DNA of 64,000 bases from Odoribacter laneus YIT 12061. Lineage in GTDB: Bacteria > Bacteroidota > Bacteroidia > Bacteroidales > Marinifilaceae. Shown in pieces: positions 27,648 through 35,775 of this stretch. Where the stretch lies: NCBI RefSeq assembly GCF_000243215.1, contig NZ_JH594596.1, forward strand, positions 824,666 to 888,665, read 5' to 3'. Below the pieces are notes generated by a model that searched no databases, was not told where the DNA came from, and saw nothing but the letters and a program-made list of their open reading frames with translations. Position 1 is the stretch's first letter. The number at the start of each line of letters is the position of its first letter. Both the position numbers and the translations under genes were made by a program.

Positions 27648-27720
27648 TGCTGTAAATTGAATCTAATGTATTATATACGAAAATAATAAAAAATAAGATG
27701 ATGGAGGAAGCCCAGTTTTT

Positions 27721-27753
27721 ATTACACATTAGGGACGTGTCCTACTGTGTAAT
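27721..27753. repeat. Interspersed palindrome, copy 3
   Basis: Arms of 14 bp with two mismatches around ACGTG, same orientation as copy 1. Left arm ATTACACATTAGGG is intact; the right arm has decayed. Copies 1-2 and 3 flank the DUF488 gene. Confidence 0.8.
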
Positions 27754-28011
27754 TTTAAAGGTATTTGATCCAGAATGCTCAGTTGGTTGTCAAAATTTAG
27801 GTAAAAATATAAGAGAAGAGTATTATTATTGCGATTTTTTTATTTTTGTTTTTAATTACAAAAATAGAAAGAGGTGTTAAGTTCTTGCTTCAAAATTGTG
27901 AGAATAATAGTAGGTGAGAATGAAAAATAATATTTTTGTAACAAATCGAAAAAGAGAAGTTTGATAGAGGTATTTATGTGTATGGAAAGAATGTCATTGC
28001 TTATTTTTCTT

Positions 28012-28019
28012 TATGTTTG
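28012..28019 (+). promoter_or_regulatory. Candidate -7 element for the GH20 gene
   Basis: TATGTTTG matches TAnnTTTG. It contains the ATG at 28013, which would otherwise open a longer reading frame, and so favours the downstream start at 28085. No clear TTTG box was found 19-21 nt upstream. Confidence 0.35.
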
Positions 28020-28084
28020 TAAATTCGGATTTTGAAGGGGATAGCTTAGGGATATTCAATAAATCAGATAAAAATAATTTTGGT

Positions 28085-30127
28085 ATGAAAAGTGTTTTAT
28101 TTTGTGTTTTCATGTGGATCTGTTGTATATTTTGTGGACCAGTTAGTAATGCTCAGGATATAGGGGAAAAAGGTATTATTCCCCGGCCTTTGATTCAGAC
28201 TTCAGGGGAAGGCTTTTTTTATCTCCGGAAAAATACGGAGATCTATACTTCTCCGGAAGGTAAGCAGGTTGCTTTGCAACTGGCAGAACTGTTACGGAAG
28301 TCTACAGGGTATCGCTTACCGGTGAAGGAAGGGGTGACGGAAAAGAAAAATACGATATGTTTAAGTATCTGTACGGAATTGGATACTTTAGGGCGGGAGG
28401 GATACCGCTTACAGATAGCACCGGAAAAAGTGTCGTTCACAGCATTGGATAAGGCGGGGCTGTTTTATGCCATGCAAACTTTCCGGCAATTGTTGCCAGT
28501 TAGTATAGAGAAAAATGCAGTGGTAAAAGATGTTGTTTGGAAAGTGGCTTGTACGGAAATTGTGGATAAACCCCAGTATTCTTGGAGGGGATATATGCAG
28601 GATGTCAGTCGTACGTTTTATTCTGTAGAGGTAATCAAGAAATATTTGGACGTGATGGCGCTTTATAAGCTGAATGTACTTCATTTCCATTTGACAGATG
28701 ACCAGGGATGGCGTATAGAAATTCAGAAATATCCCAAACTGACTTCACCTTTGACGACGCGTTTTGCTGAAAAACACAAGGAGCCGGAAGAAAGAAACGG
28801 TTTTTATACCCAGCAACAAATCAAAGAACTGGTGGAATATGCTGCTGAGCGACATATTACGATTGTGCCGGAAATAGATATTCCCGGGCATAGTTGGCCT
28901 ACTCTTTTGGTTTATCCGGAATTAGGGGTGAATGATAAACATTATCCGGAGTATGTATTTCCGTTTTTAGCATCCTGGGGATATTGGGGAAATCAATTTA
29001 CACCCAATACGTTGGATCCTACAAAAGAAGTTGTTTACAGTTTTCTGGACGATGTATTCGAAGAGATCGCTGCACTTTTCCCAGCGGAATACATTCATTT
29101 TGGCGGAGACGAAGTAAGGCATATCGTATGGGATAAAGAACCTCATATTACGGCTTTTAAAAAAGAGCATGGCATGCAGAACAGTTTGGATTTACAGAAT
29201 TATTTTGTGGGACGGGTATGCCAGATTATTAAATCGAAAGGGAAAAAACCGATCGGTTGGAATGATATCTTGGAGAATCCGGAGGGGCTTACCCGGGAAA
29301 CGGCTATTATGTCCTGGGTAGGAGAGGAAGCTATTGTAGAAGCGGCCGAGAGGGGTTTTTATACGGTTGCCACTCCGACCGATTATCTATATTTTGATAT
29401 TACTCAAGCGGACCGTAACGATGGAACGATGTCGGATCTGGCTTATAGAAATATCAATTCCATAGAGCGTATTTACAATTATGATCCGGCCCACGGATTA
29501 AAGCCGGAACAGAAGAAATATCTTTTAGGAGTACAGGCTAATATGTGGACGGCTGTTCCGCAAGAAGTGAAAGACATGAATGTTCAGAATTTCCCTCGTT
29601 TATTAGCAGTAGCTGAAATTGGATGGACTTCCGGGAAGCAGAAAGATTTTACAGCATTTGAGCAGAGATTACAACAGCATTACGGACGGCTGGATCAGTT
29701 GAAAATAGATTATTACCGTCCCGGTGGATATATCACGGGACATTGGCATCCTGAAATATTGTCTTTAGCCTACCAACCCCTGACTTGGGATGTCAGTACT
29801 AAGGTGTATACGAACGGCCGGATTATTGCCGGTTTCTTCTATACTCATGGGGAGAATTATATGAATATTCGGAAAGTAGAATTGTTAGAAAATGGAAAGG
29901 TTATTTCTACGGATGAGCATCAGGGATTAGCGGATACCTTCAGAGGGACAAATAAGACAAAAACTTTCCTTTATCATTTACAGGTGGATCATTATAATCC
30001 AGACGCCGTCTATACTTTAAGAGCGGAAGTGAAAGGACAGGGAGGAACCGATTCCTATGGGAATTTTACTTTTAATCAATCGCCTTTCCGGCCTTTTATG
30101 GAGATTGAACCCCACGTGGAAAAATAG
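28085..30127 (+). CDS. Beta-N-acetylhexosaminidase (GH20)
   Basis: Exo-glycosidase that removes terminal beta-linked GlcNAc or GalNAc from glycans such as mucin O-glycans or host N-glycans. The start at 28085 gives a clean signal peptide (about residues 1-23); the ATG at 28013 lies inside a promoter-like element. Residues 24-155 are the GH20 N-terminal domain and residues 165-510 the catalytic barrel. The catalytic pair D342-E343 is in IHFGGDEVRH, and FHLTDDQGWR and PEIDIPGHS are typical. The final 100 residues form a beta-rich appendage found in many Bacteroidota GH20 enzymes. Probably periplasmic. Confidence 0.94.
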   Translation: MKSVLFCVFMWICCIFCGPVSNAQDIGEKGIIPRPLIQTSGEGFFYLRKNTEIYTSPEGKQVALQLAELLRKSTGYRLPVKEGVTEKKNTICLSICTELDTLGREGYRLQIAPEKVSFTALDKAGLFYAMQTFRQLLPVSIEKNAVVKDVVWKVACTEIVDKPQYSWRGYMQDVSRTFYSVEVIKKYLDVMALYKLNVLHFHLTDDQGWRIEIQKYPKLTSPLTTRFAEKHKEPEERNGFYTQQQIKELVEYAAERHITIVPEIDIPGHSWPTLLVYPELGVNDKHYPEYVFPFLASWGYWGNQFTPNTLDPTKEVVYSFLDDVFEEIAALFPAEYIHFGGDEVRHIVWDKEPHITAFKKEHGMQNSLDLQNYFVGRVCQIIKSKGKKPIGWNDILENPEGLTRETAIMSWVGEEAIVEAAERGFYTVATPTDYLYFDITQADRNDGTMSDLAYRNINSIERIYNYDPAHGLKPEQKKYLLGVQANMWTAVPQEVKDMNVQNFPRLLAVAEIGWTSGKQKDFTAFEQRLQQHYGRLDQLKIDYYRPGGYITGHWHPEILSLAYQPLTWDVSTKVYTNGRIIAGFFYTHGENYMNIRKVELLENGKVISTDEHQGLADTFRGTNKTKTFLYHLQVDHYNPDAVYTLRAEVKGQGGTDSYGNFTFNQSPFRPFMEIEPHVEK

Positions 30128-30348
30128 AATTGGATTCGTTTAAATAGTTGAACTTTTAGGATCCTGCTGCCGGATTAAATTTCGAAGGAAGACAGGGATT
30201 TAGGGGATATTGCAAAGGCGCTTATCCCCTAAATCTGTGTGTTCCCGGTTTCTATAGAATGGAATCCAATAAAAAATCGATTAAGAGAGCGGGTATTTAT
30301 TCTGTTTTGCTTAATTTTGTGAATCAGAGAACGAATAAACAAAAAATT

Positions 30349-32571
30349 ATGACAAAGAGCGGGGAAAAGAAAGAAACGTTTTATGTAGTTGGGATGAGTT
30401 GTGCGGGTTGTGCAACCAATGTGGAAATGACTTTGTCAAAACAGAAAGGGGTAAAAGAAGCAAAAGTAAATTTTGCTTCTTCGACTGTTTGGGTGGTTTA
30501 TCAGGAGGAAGAAACGAATCCCTTGGAATTACAGAAGGCGGTACAGGCAGTGGGATATGATTTAATTGTTGAAGAAGAAGAGAAAAATGAGATCGAAGAG
30601 AGGCAGGAAGCGGAATACAGACAATTGAAAAGGAGAACTGTAGGAGCCCTGTTGCTGGCTTTACCGGTTTTTATTATCGGGATGTTTTTTATGCATATGC
30701 CTTATGGGAATTGGATTATGTTGGTTTTTACCCTTCCGGTACTGACGATTTTCGGACGTCGTTTTTTTGTCAATGCATGGAGGCAGCTGAAACATGGGCA
30801 TGCTAATATGGATACTTTGGTAGCGGTGAGTACAGGGGTTGCTTTTTTGTTTAGTTTGTTTAATACTTTATATCCGCAGTATTGGACGAATCAGGGGATA
30901 GAAGCTCATGTATACTATGAGGCGGTAGCTGTCATTATTGCATTGATTTTATTGGGAAGGCTGATGGAAAGCAGAGCGAAAGCCAATACGTCGACAGCTA
31001 TACGTAAGTTGATCGGTTTACAACCTCAGACCGTTATCCGGGTGGCAGAGGATGGAAGTGAAACGGAGGTTCCGATAAAGATCGTACTGGCAGGTGATTT
31101 GTTATTGGTAAAACCGGGCGATAAGATACCGGTGGATGGCACGGTACAGGAAGGGCATTCTTTTGTGGATGAGAGTATGATTACCGGAGAACCGGTGCCT
31201 ACTGAAAAGGTAAGTGGTAGTAAGGTGTTTGCTGGTACGATCAACCAAAAAGGTAGTTTCCGTTTTATGGCGGAAAAAGTTGGGAATGAAACTTTACTGG
31301 CCCATATTATTAAAATGGTACAGGAAGCTCAAGGGAGTAAGGCGTCGGTACAACGGTTAGTAGATAAAATTGCCGGTATTTTTGTTCCGGTCGTAATCGG
31401 TATTGCTATTCTTACGTTTGGAATATGGATGTTTGCAGGAGGGGAACAGGCTTTTACGCATGCTTTACTGACGTCTGTAACTGTTTTAGTTATTGCTTGT
31501 CCCTGTGCATTGGGATTGGCAACTCCGACAGCTATTATGGTTGGCATTGGAAAGGGAGCTCAGCATAATATATTAATTAAGGATGCGGAAAGTTTGGAAA
31601 TGCTTTATCGTGTAAGAGCGATTGTTTTAGATAAAACAGGTACGATTACAGAAGGGAGACCGGAGGTCAGGGATATTCTTTGGCATCCGGATGCAGAAGA
31701 AAGGAAATGGATGCCTGTATTGTTGCATTTGGAAAGTAAGTCAGAACATCCTTTGGCGGAGGCTGTGGTAAAGTATTTAATTGAGAAGGGAATTCGTTCC
31801 AGTTTATCCGGAACATTTGAAAGTCTTACCGGACAAGGGGTAAAAGGAACAGTCGATGGGGAAACATATTGGATTGGAAATTACCGTTTGCTGGAAGCGA
31901 ATGGTATTTTAAGGACGGAAGAACAAAGGGAGCAGGCGGACAGCTTACAGTTGTCCGGTACGACGGTTGTTTATTTTGCAAATCGTCGTCAGGTATTGGC
32001 TTTAATTGCCCTTGCAGATCGCATAAAAGCGGGCTCTGAATCTGCGGTGCATCAGTTACAGGCGCAAGGGATAGAAGTATATATGTTAACGGGAGATAAT
32101 GCTGTAACGGCGCGGGCGGTAGCAGATCGTATCGGAATAAAACATTACCGGGCAGAAATGATGCCTTCGGATAAGTCTGATTTTATAAAAGAACTACAGT
32201 CACAAGGTAAATGGGTCGCTATGGTAGGGGATGGTATCAATGATTCGCAGGCTTTAGCCCAGGCGGATGTCAGCATTGCTATGGGACAGGGGACGGATAT
32301 TGCTATGGATGTGGCCAAGATTACATTAATTACTTCTGATTTAAATACTATTCCTAAAGCTGTTGCTTTGTCCCGACAGACGGCAGCGGCTATCCGGCAA
32401 AATCTTTTCTGGGCTTTTATATATAATTTGATCGGCATTCCTTTGGCAGCAGGAATATTATATCCTTGTTGCGGTTTTTTGTTGAATCCGATGATAGCCG
32501 CCGCTGCTATGGCTTTCAGCTCTGTTTCAGTGGTCGGAAATAGTTTGAGAATTAAAGCGAAAAAGATATAA
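30349..32571 (+). CDS. copA: Copper-exporting P1B-type ATPase
   Basis: Inner-membrane pump that exports Cu(I) using ATP. The start at 30349 precedes a single N-terminal heavy-metal-associated domain with GMSCAGCAT; an ATG at 30259 would add 30 residues with no family match. Other marks are the metal-site ACPCALGLATP in the membrane, phosphorylation motif DKTGT, SEHPL and the hinge VGDGINDSQAL, plus the C-terminal membrane pair. About 740 residues is normal for one HMA domain. A small HMA protein lies 485 nt downstream. Silver is an alternative cargo. Confidence 0.93.
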   Translation: MTKSGEKKETFYVVGMSCAGCATNVEMTLSKQKGVKEAKVNFASSTVWVVYQEEETNPLELQKAVQAVGYDLIVEEEEKNEIEERQEAEYRQLKRRTVGALLLALPVFIIGMFFMHMPYGNWIMLVFTLPVLTIFGRRFFVNAWRQLKHGHANMDTLVAVSTGVAFLFSLFNTLYPQYWTNQGIEAHVYYEAVAVIIALILLGRLMESRAKANTSTAIRKLIGLQPQTVIRVAEDGSETEVPIKIVLAGDLLLVKPGDKIPVDGTVQEGHSFVDESMITGEPVPTEKVSGSKVFAGTINQKGSFRFMAEKVGNETLLAHIIKMVQEAQGSKASVQRLVDKIAGIFVPVVIGIAILTFGIWMFAGGEQAFTHALLTSVTVLVIACPCALGLATPTAIMVGIGKGAQHNILIKDAESLEMLYRVRAIVLDKTGTITEGRPEVRDILWHPDAEERKWMPVLLHLESKSEHPLAEAVVKYLIEKGIRSSLSGTFESLTGQGVKGTVDGETYWIGNYRLLEANGILRTEEQREQADSLQLSGTTVVYFANRRQVLALIALADRIKAGSESAVHQLQAQGIEVYMLTGDNAVTARAVADRIGIKHYRAEMMPSDKSDFIKELQSQGKWVAMVGDGINDSQALAQADVSIAMGQGTDIAMDVAKITLITSDLNTIPKAVALSRQTAAAIRQNLFWAFIYNLIGIPLAAGILYPCCGFLLNPMIAAAAMAFSSVSVVGNSLRIKAKKI

Positions 32572-33056
32572 TCAGAACTTACCGTCATATAGTTTTTTCC
32601 GGCTTTCCCGGAAAACGATAAGTATTCCTTTTTTCTTTGCAGGACAAGTTGCGGAGGGAGATGTCTCCGGTGCTGATAAGCGAATTTTCGGTTCAGAGTA
32701 AGCTATTGTTGTATGGCGATAGTCAGATATTATTCCGAACAAAGTTCCGCTCGTCTAAGCCGAAGGCGTGCCAATCAGCAGTGCACTGATCCCGGTGGTT
32801 GGTCTCTTAAACCTTTTCTTTTTCTCGCCTGTCTGTTTGGAAAATAAAGGTTTTTCAGGAAGGGAAAGGAGAGCGGAAGCTTATCGGCAGGTAAAAATTA
32901 CACATTAGGGCACGTCCCTAGTGTGTAATTTAATGAAGTTTATTAATTTTATATACAAGGTAAAATCTATTTGTAAGTTTTATTGATTGAAGGGAAAAGT
33001 TAGGAAACTTTCCTCGGGAGGGACTCGTTCTAATAGGTGAGAAGAAAACAATAGAG
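32572..33056. other. Intergenic region with hairpin and palindrome copy 4
   Basis: A 485-nt gap. A hairpin of TTTTCCGG and CCGGAAAA arms at 32595-32615 begins 24 nt after the copA stop and could help end the transcript. Palindrome copy 4 lies at 32895-32931. No credible coding region or tRNA-like fold was recognised. Confidence 0.45.
32895..32931. repeat. Interspersed palindrome, copy 4
   Basis: Sixteen-base arms with one mismatch around centre CACGT, same orientation as copy 2. It is about 5.1 kb from copy 3, showing that the element is dispersed and not one local duplication. Confidence 0.84.
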
Positions 33057-33287
33057 ATGGGTACAACCTATACATTTAAGACGAATTTGAAATGTAAAAA
33101 TTGCGTAGCTAAAATAAAACCGCAGTTAGACAGAGTAGAGCAGATTGAAAAATGGTCGGTAGATCAGAGGGGAAATGACAGTATGCTGTCGGTTGATATG
33201 GAAGGCGGGGAACCGTCGGTTATTGAAAAAATACTTCTGGGTGCCGGATACAAAGCTGAATTCTATTCAAAAACAGAAGATAAATAA
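33057..33287 (+). CDS. Small heavy-metal-associated (HMA) domain protein
   Basis: A 76-residue single-domain protein with the ferredoxin-like HMA pattern. The metal motif is KCKNCVAKI (C13xxC16), and the length fits a cytosolic copper chaperone such as CopZ. The family's usual GMxCxxC reads NLKCKNC here. It probably hands Cu(I) to or from the upstream ATPase, an inference from nearness. An AT-rich palindrome lies between the two genes, so cotranscription is uncertain. Confidence 0.78.
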   Translation: MGTTYTFKTNLKCKNCVAKIKPQLDRVEQIEKWSVDQRGNDSMLSVDMEGGEPSVIEKILLGAGYKAEFYSKTEDK

Positions 33288-33313
33288 TCAATAAACCATT
33301 TAAAAAAAAAGCT

Positions 33314-33796
33314 ATGAACGACAAGATGAATGAAAAATCACAACAGAAGCATTTTTCCCATAATGAAGGAAATCAACAGAGTTTCAGAACGGATGGATCA
33401 AGTCAGGATTATTCACAGAAAGTGGGAAATCAAGACAACAGCATGAACGACAAGGCTACTTCTTACGGACAATCTCAGAACAATGACAAAGATTACAATC
33501 AAAAAACGAACGAAGAAAGATTAGGCCATAGCCAAACCATGCGGGATGAAGTAAATGAAGACCGGAATATGGGAAATGATGTGGAAAGAATGCATACAGA
33601 AGGAGATGAACCCAATTTAGGAGACTCTATAAAAGCTGAGTCCGGAAAATATGCAAACGACGGTTCACAGACAGGTGCCAGAAGCAGTGAAACTGGCCGC
33701 TCTGATTCACAAAATAACGGTCCTTTCCAAGAAGGACGTTCACAGAATGACTCTTATCGTACGGGTCAGTCCTCTGATTACAATAATCAGAAATAA
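33314..33796 (+). CDS. Hydrophilic Gln/Asn/Ser-rich protein of unknown function
   Basis: A 160-residue protein with no signal peptide, no membrane segment and almost no hydrophobic residues. It is made of Gln, Asn, Ser, Asp, Gly and Lys, with repeated short QN/SQ-type patterns, so it is predicted to be disordered. I recognise no family. It begins 27 nt after the HMA gene and is followed at 36 nt by another disordered small protein, suggesting one transcript. A stress-protectant role in the style of hydrophilins is a guess from composition only. Confidence 0.65.
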   Translation: MNDKMNEKSQQKHFSHNEGNQQSFRTDGSSQDYSQKVGNQDNSMNDKATSYGQSQNNDKDYNQKTNEERLGHSQTMRDEVNEDRNMGNDVERMHTEGDEPNLGDSIKAESGKYANDGSQTGARSSETGRSDSQNNGPFQEGRSQNDSYRTGQSSDYNNQK

Positions 33797-33831
33797 TTTT
33801 AAATTAGAAACTAACTTTTAATCTTAAAACC

Positions 33832-33987
33832 ATGAAAGAAGAAGGAAAGAGTAGCAGACAGACGGGACGTAGCTCTTCAAAAAGCGGAGCTTCCTCCAGA
33901 AGTGAATCTTCAAAAGGCGGAAGAACATCACGTAGTAGCCAATCCAAAAACAACAATTCTAATCAGAATGAAGAAGGCTGCAGATAA
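33832..33987 (+). CDS. Small Ser/Arg/Lys-rich protein
   Basis: A 51-codon reading frame starting MKEEGKSSRQ and ending NEEGCR, strongly basic and dominated by Ser, Arg, Lys, Gly and Asn. It lies between the Gln/Asn-rich gene and a strong terminator, an arrangement that supports real expression. It has no hydrophobic core and is probably disordered; a nucleic-acid-binding role is possible from its charge. No family recognised. Confidence 0.5.
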   Translation: MKEEGKSSRQTGRSSSKSGASSRSESSKGGRTSRSSQSKNNNSNQNEEGCR

Positions 33988-34011
33988 TTAAAATATCTGA
34001 AACAGCTGAAG

Positions 34012-34046
34012 TCCGGCAAAGCAATTTTGTTTTGCCGGATTTTTTT
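34012..34046 (+). terminator. Intrinsic terminator after small-protein genes
   Basis: TCCGGCAAA and TTTGCCGGA form a 9-bp stem (34012-34020 with 34031-34039) followed by seven T residues. It ends the unit holding the HMA and hydrophilic protein genes. Confidence 0.85.
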
Positions 34047-34080
34047 ATGTATGGAATCTTTGTAAAAAAATTTACATTCT

Positions 34081-34114
34081 TTTGTAGGTTCCTACTAAAA
34101 ATAATATATCTTTA
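34081..34114 (+). promoter_or_regulatory. Candidate Bacteroidota promoter for GH109 gene
   Basis: TTTG at 34081-34084 and TATCTTTA at 34107-34114 resemble TTTG/TAnnTTTG, with a 22-nt spacer that is slightly long. The predicted transcript would begin about 60 nt before the gene. Confidence 0.45.
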
Positions 34115-34178
34115 CCCCTGCAAACGGTTGAGGTTGGTGTGTTGAAATTTGTATTAATAATTTATAAATCATTTACCT

Positions 34179-35612
34179 ATGTTGAAAATTTTAAATTTTT
34201 TAGCTATTGCCTTGATGTTTACGGCCTGTTGCGATGCTTCTGCCAAAAAGGAAATAGCAAGTGCGGGAGTGGTTCAGCCTATTGTTTTGGATCAGCCGGC
34301 TCGGCCAGCTGGGCAGGAAGATGTAATTGCTTTGACTGCTCCGAAAATGGATACGGTCCGGGTCGGTTTTATTGGTTTGGGTATGCGCGGTCCGGGAGCT
34401 GTAAAACGGTTTACTTATTTGGAGGGAGTGAAGATTGTGGCTTTGTGCGACATACATCCGGAGAGAGTGGAAGCTGCTCAGCAAATTTTAAAGAAAGCGG
34501 GTTTACCGGAAGCTGTCGGTTATTCGGGTACGGAAGAGGCTTGGAAACAATTGTGTGACAGGGAGGACATTGATTTGGTTTATATTTGTACCGATTGGAA
34601 GCGTCATACTCCTATGGCAGTATATGCTATGGAGCATGGGAAACATGTGGCTTGTGAAGTGCCCATCGCCATGACTGTGGCAGAATGCTGGGAATTGGTC
34701 AACACTTCAGAAAAGACGAGAAAGCATTGTATGATGCTGGAAAATTGCTGCTATGACTTTTTTGAAATGGCTACTTTAAATATGGCTCAAAAAGGTGTGT
34801 TAGGTGAGATTGTACATGCAGAAGGGGCTTACATCCACGATTTGCGTTTTCTGAATTTTATGGATCCGAAAGAAGGGGGATATAATGATTGGTGGCGCTT
34901 GGATTATAATGCCGAACATACAGGGGATCCTTATGCTACTCACGGATTGGGACCGGTGACTCAGGCATTGAATATCGGACGCGGGGATCGTTTAGATTAT
35001 CTGGTGTCTTTGTCCAGCGATCAATTTGGGATGACTGCGTATGCTAAAGAAAAATTCGGAGAAGATTCCGAGATGGCCAAGCGTGAATACAAAATGGGAG
35101 ATATGAATACCACCGTAATCCGCACCGCCAACGGAAAGACGATCATGATTCAACACGATGTGACCAGTCCCCGTCCTTATAACCGTAAACATTGTTTAAG
35201 TGGTACGAAAGGATATATCGAAAAATATCCGAATCCGGGGATTGCTTTGGATCCGAATGATAAATTGGCTGTAAAATTCGATAATCTGGGGGCTCATGGT
35301 TTCCTGAACAAAGAACAGTTTGCCAAAATGATGAAGGAATACGAGCATCCGATTACGAAGGAAGTAGGAGAGTTGGCTCGTAAAGTAGGAGGACATGGAG
35401 GGATGGATTTTATCATGGATTATCGTTTGGTATATTGTCTGAGAAACGGTTTACCACTGGATATGAATGTGTATGATGCTGCTGATTGGTCCTGTATGGG
35501 TGAGTTAACAGAGCTTTCTGTAAAGAATCACGGGGCTCCGGTTGCCTTCCCGGACTTTACCCGGGGATCCTGGAAAAAGCAGCAGGGATACCAGCATGCC
35601 TTTGCGAAATAA
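34179..35612 (+). CDS. GH109 glycosidase (Gfo/Idh/MocA fold, alpha-N-acetylgalactosaminidase type)
   Basis: NAD-dependent glycosidase family that removes terminal alpha-GalNAc, as on mucin cores or blood-group A. The 477-residue protein has a signal-like N-terminus with a Cys near residue 14, a linker, then the Rossmann motif VGFIGLGMRGPG at about residues 63-74. Family marks include CDIHPERV, ICTDWKRHTPMAVYAMEHGKH, CEVPIAMT and HDLRFLNFMDPKEGGYNDWWRLDY. The sequence agrees well with Bacteroidota GH109 proteins as I know them. A strong terminator follows. Specificity among alpha-GalNAc and related glycosides is not certain. Confidence 0.88.
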   Translation: MLKILNFLAIALMFTACCDASAKKEIASAGVVQPIVLDQPARPAGQEDVIALTAPKMDTVRVGFIGLGMRGPGAVKRFTYLEGVKIVALCDIHPERVEAAQQILKKAGLPEAVGYSGTEEAWKQLCDREDIDLVYICTDWKRHTPMAVYAMEHGKHVACEVPIAMTVAECWELVNTSEKTRKHCMMLENCCYDFFEMATLNMAQKGVLGEIVHAEGAYIHDLRFLNFMDPKEGGYNDWWRLDYNAEHTGDPYATHGLGPVTQALNIGRGDRLDYLVSLSSDQFGMTAYAKEKFGEDSEMAKREYKMGDMNTTVIRTANGKTIMIQHDVTSPRPYNRKHCLSGTKGYIEKYPNPGIALDPNDKLAVKFDNLGAHGFLNKEQFAKMMKEYEHPITKEVGELARKVGGHGGMDFIMDYRLVYCLRNGLPLDMNVYDAADWSCMGELTELSVKNHGAPVAFPDFTRGSWKKQQGYQHAFAK

Positions 35613-35630
35613 GTGCCGTAAAATATGTAA

Positions 35631-35659
35631 AAAAGCCGTTTTATTTAACGGCTTTTTTT
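35631..35659 (+). terminator. Intrinsic terminator after GH109 gene
   Basis: AAAAGCCGTT and AACGGCTTTT form a 10-bp stem with a 6-nt loop and further T residues, 18 nt past the stop codon. Confidence 0.88.
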
Positions 35660-35775
35660 ATTGAAAGGATACTTTGTTCAGCTGTTCGGAAAGGTGAATA
35701 CGCTGAATGTGTGTTTTGTGTATCGGTAAATCGGGCACTTTTAGATCTTTGAAGCTATTTAAAATCGTTTTTAGG

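Larger units (their letters stand above)
27648..28084. other. AT-rich intergenic region with palindrome copy 3
   Basis: A 437-nt very AT-rich gap between divergent DUF488 and GH20 genes. It contains palindrome copy 3 and a TATGTTTG element at 28012-28019 fitting the Bacteroidota -7 consensus. No credible coding region was seen. Confidence 0.5.

Noticed and set aside
27698..27880. 60-codon plus-strand reading frame across palindrome copy 3
   Set aside because: It runs through a repeat and AT-rich sequence, has no family similarity and no credible start context.
30259..30348. Longer N-terminus for the copper ATPase
   Set aside because: The extra 30 residues do not resemble an HMA domain or any known CopA extension; the ATG at 30349 directly precedes the family-like start.
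32750..32830. Possible tRNA-like or small RNA fold after copA
   Set aside because: A short CAGTGCACTG palindrome is present, but no acceptor, anticodon and T-arm pattern could be built.
34139..34558. 139-codon plus-strand frame overlapping the GH109 gene
   Set aside because: It is an alternative frame of the well-supported GH109 coding sequence, with Cys/Gly-rich shadow composition.
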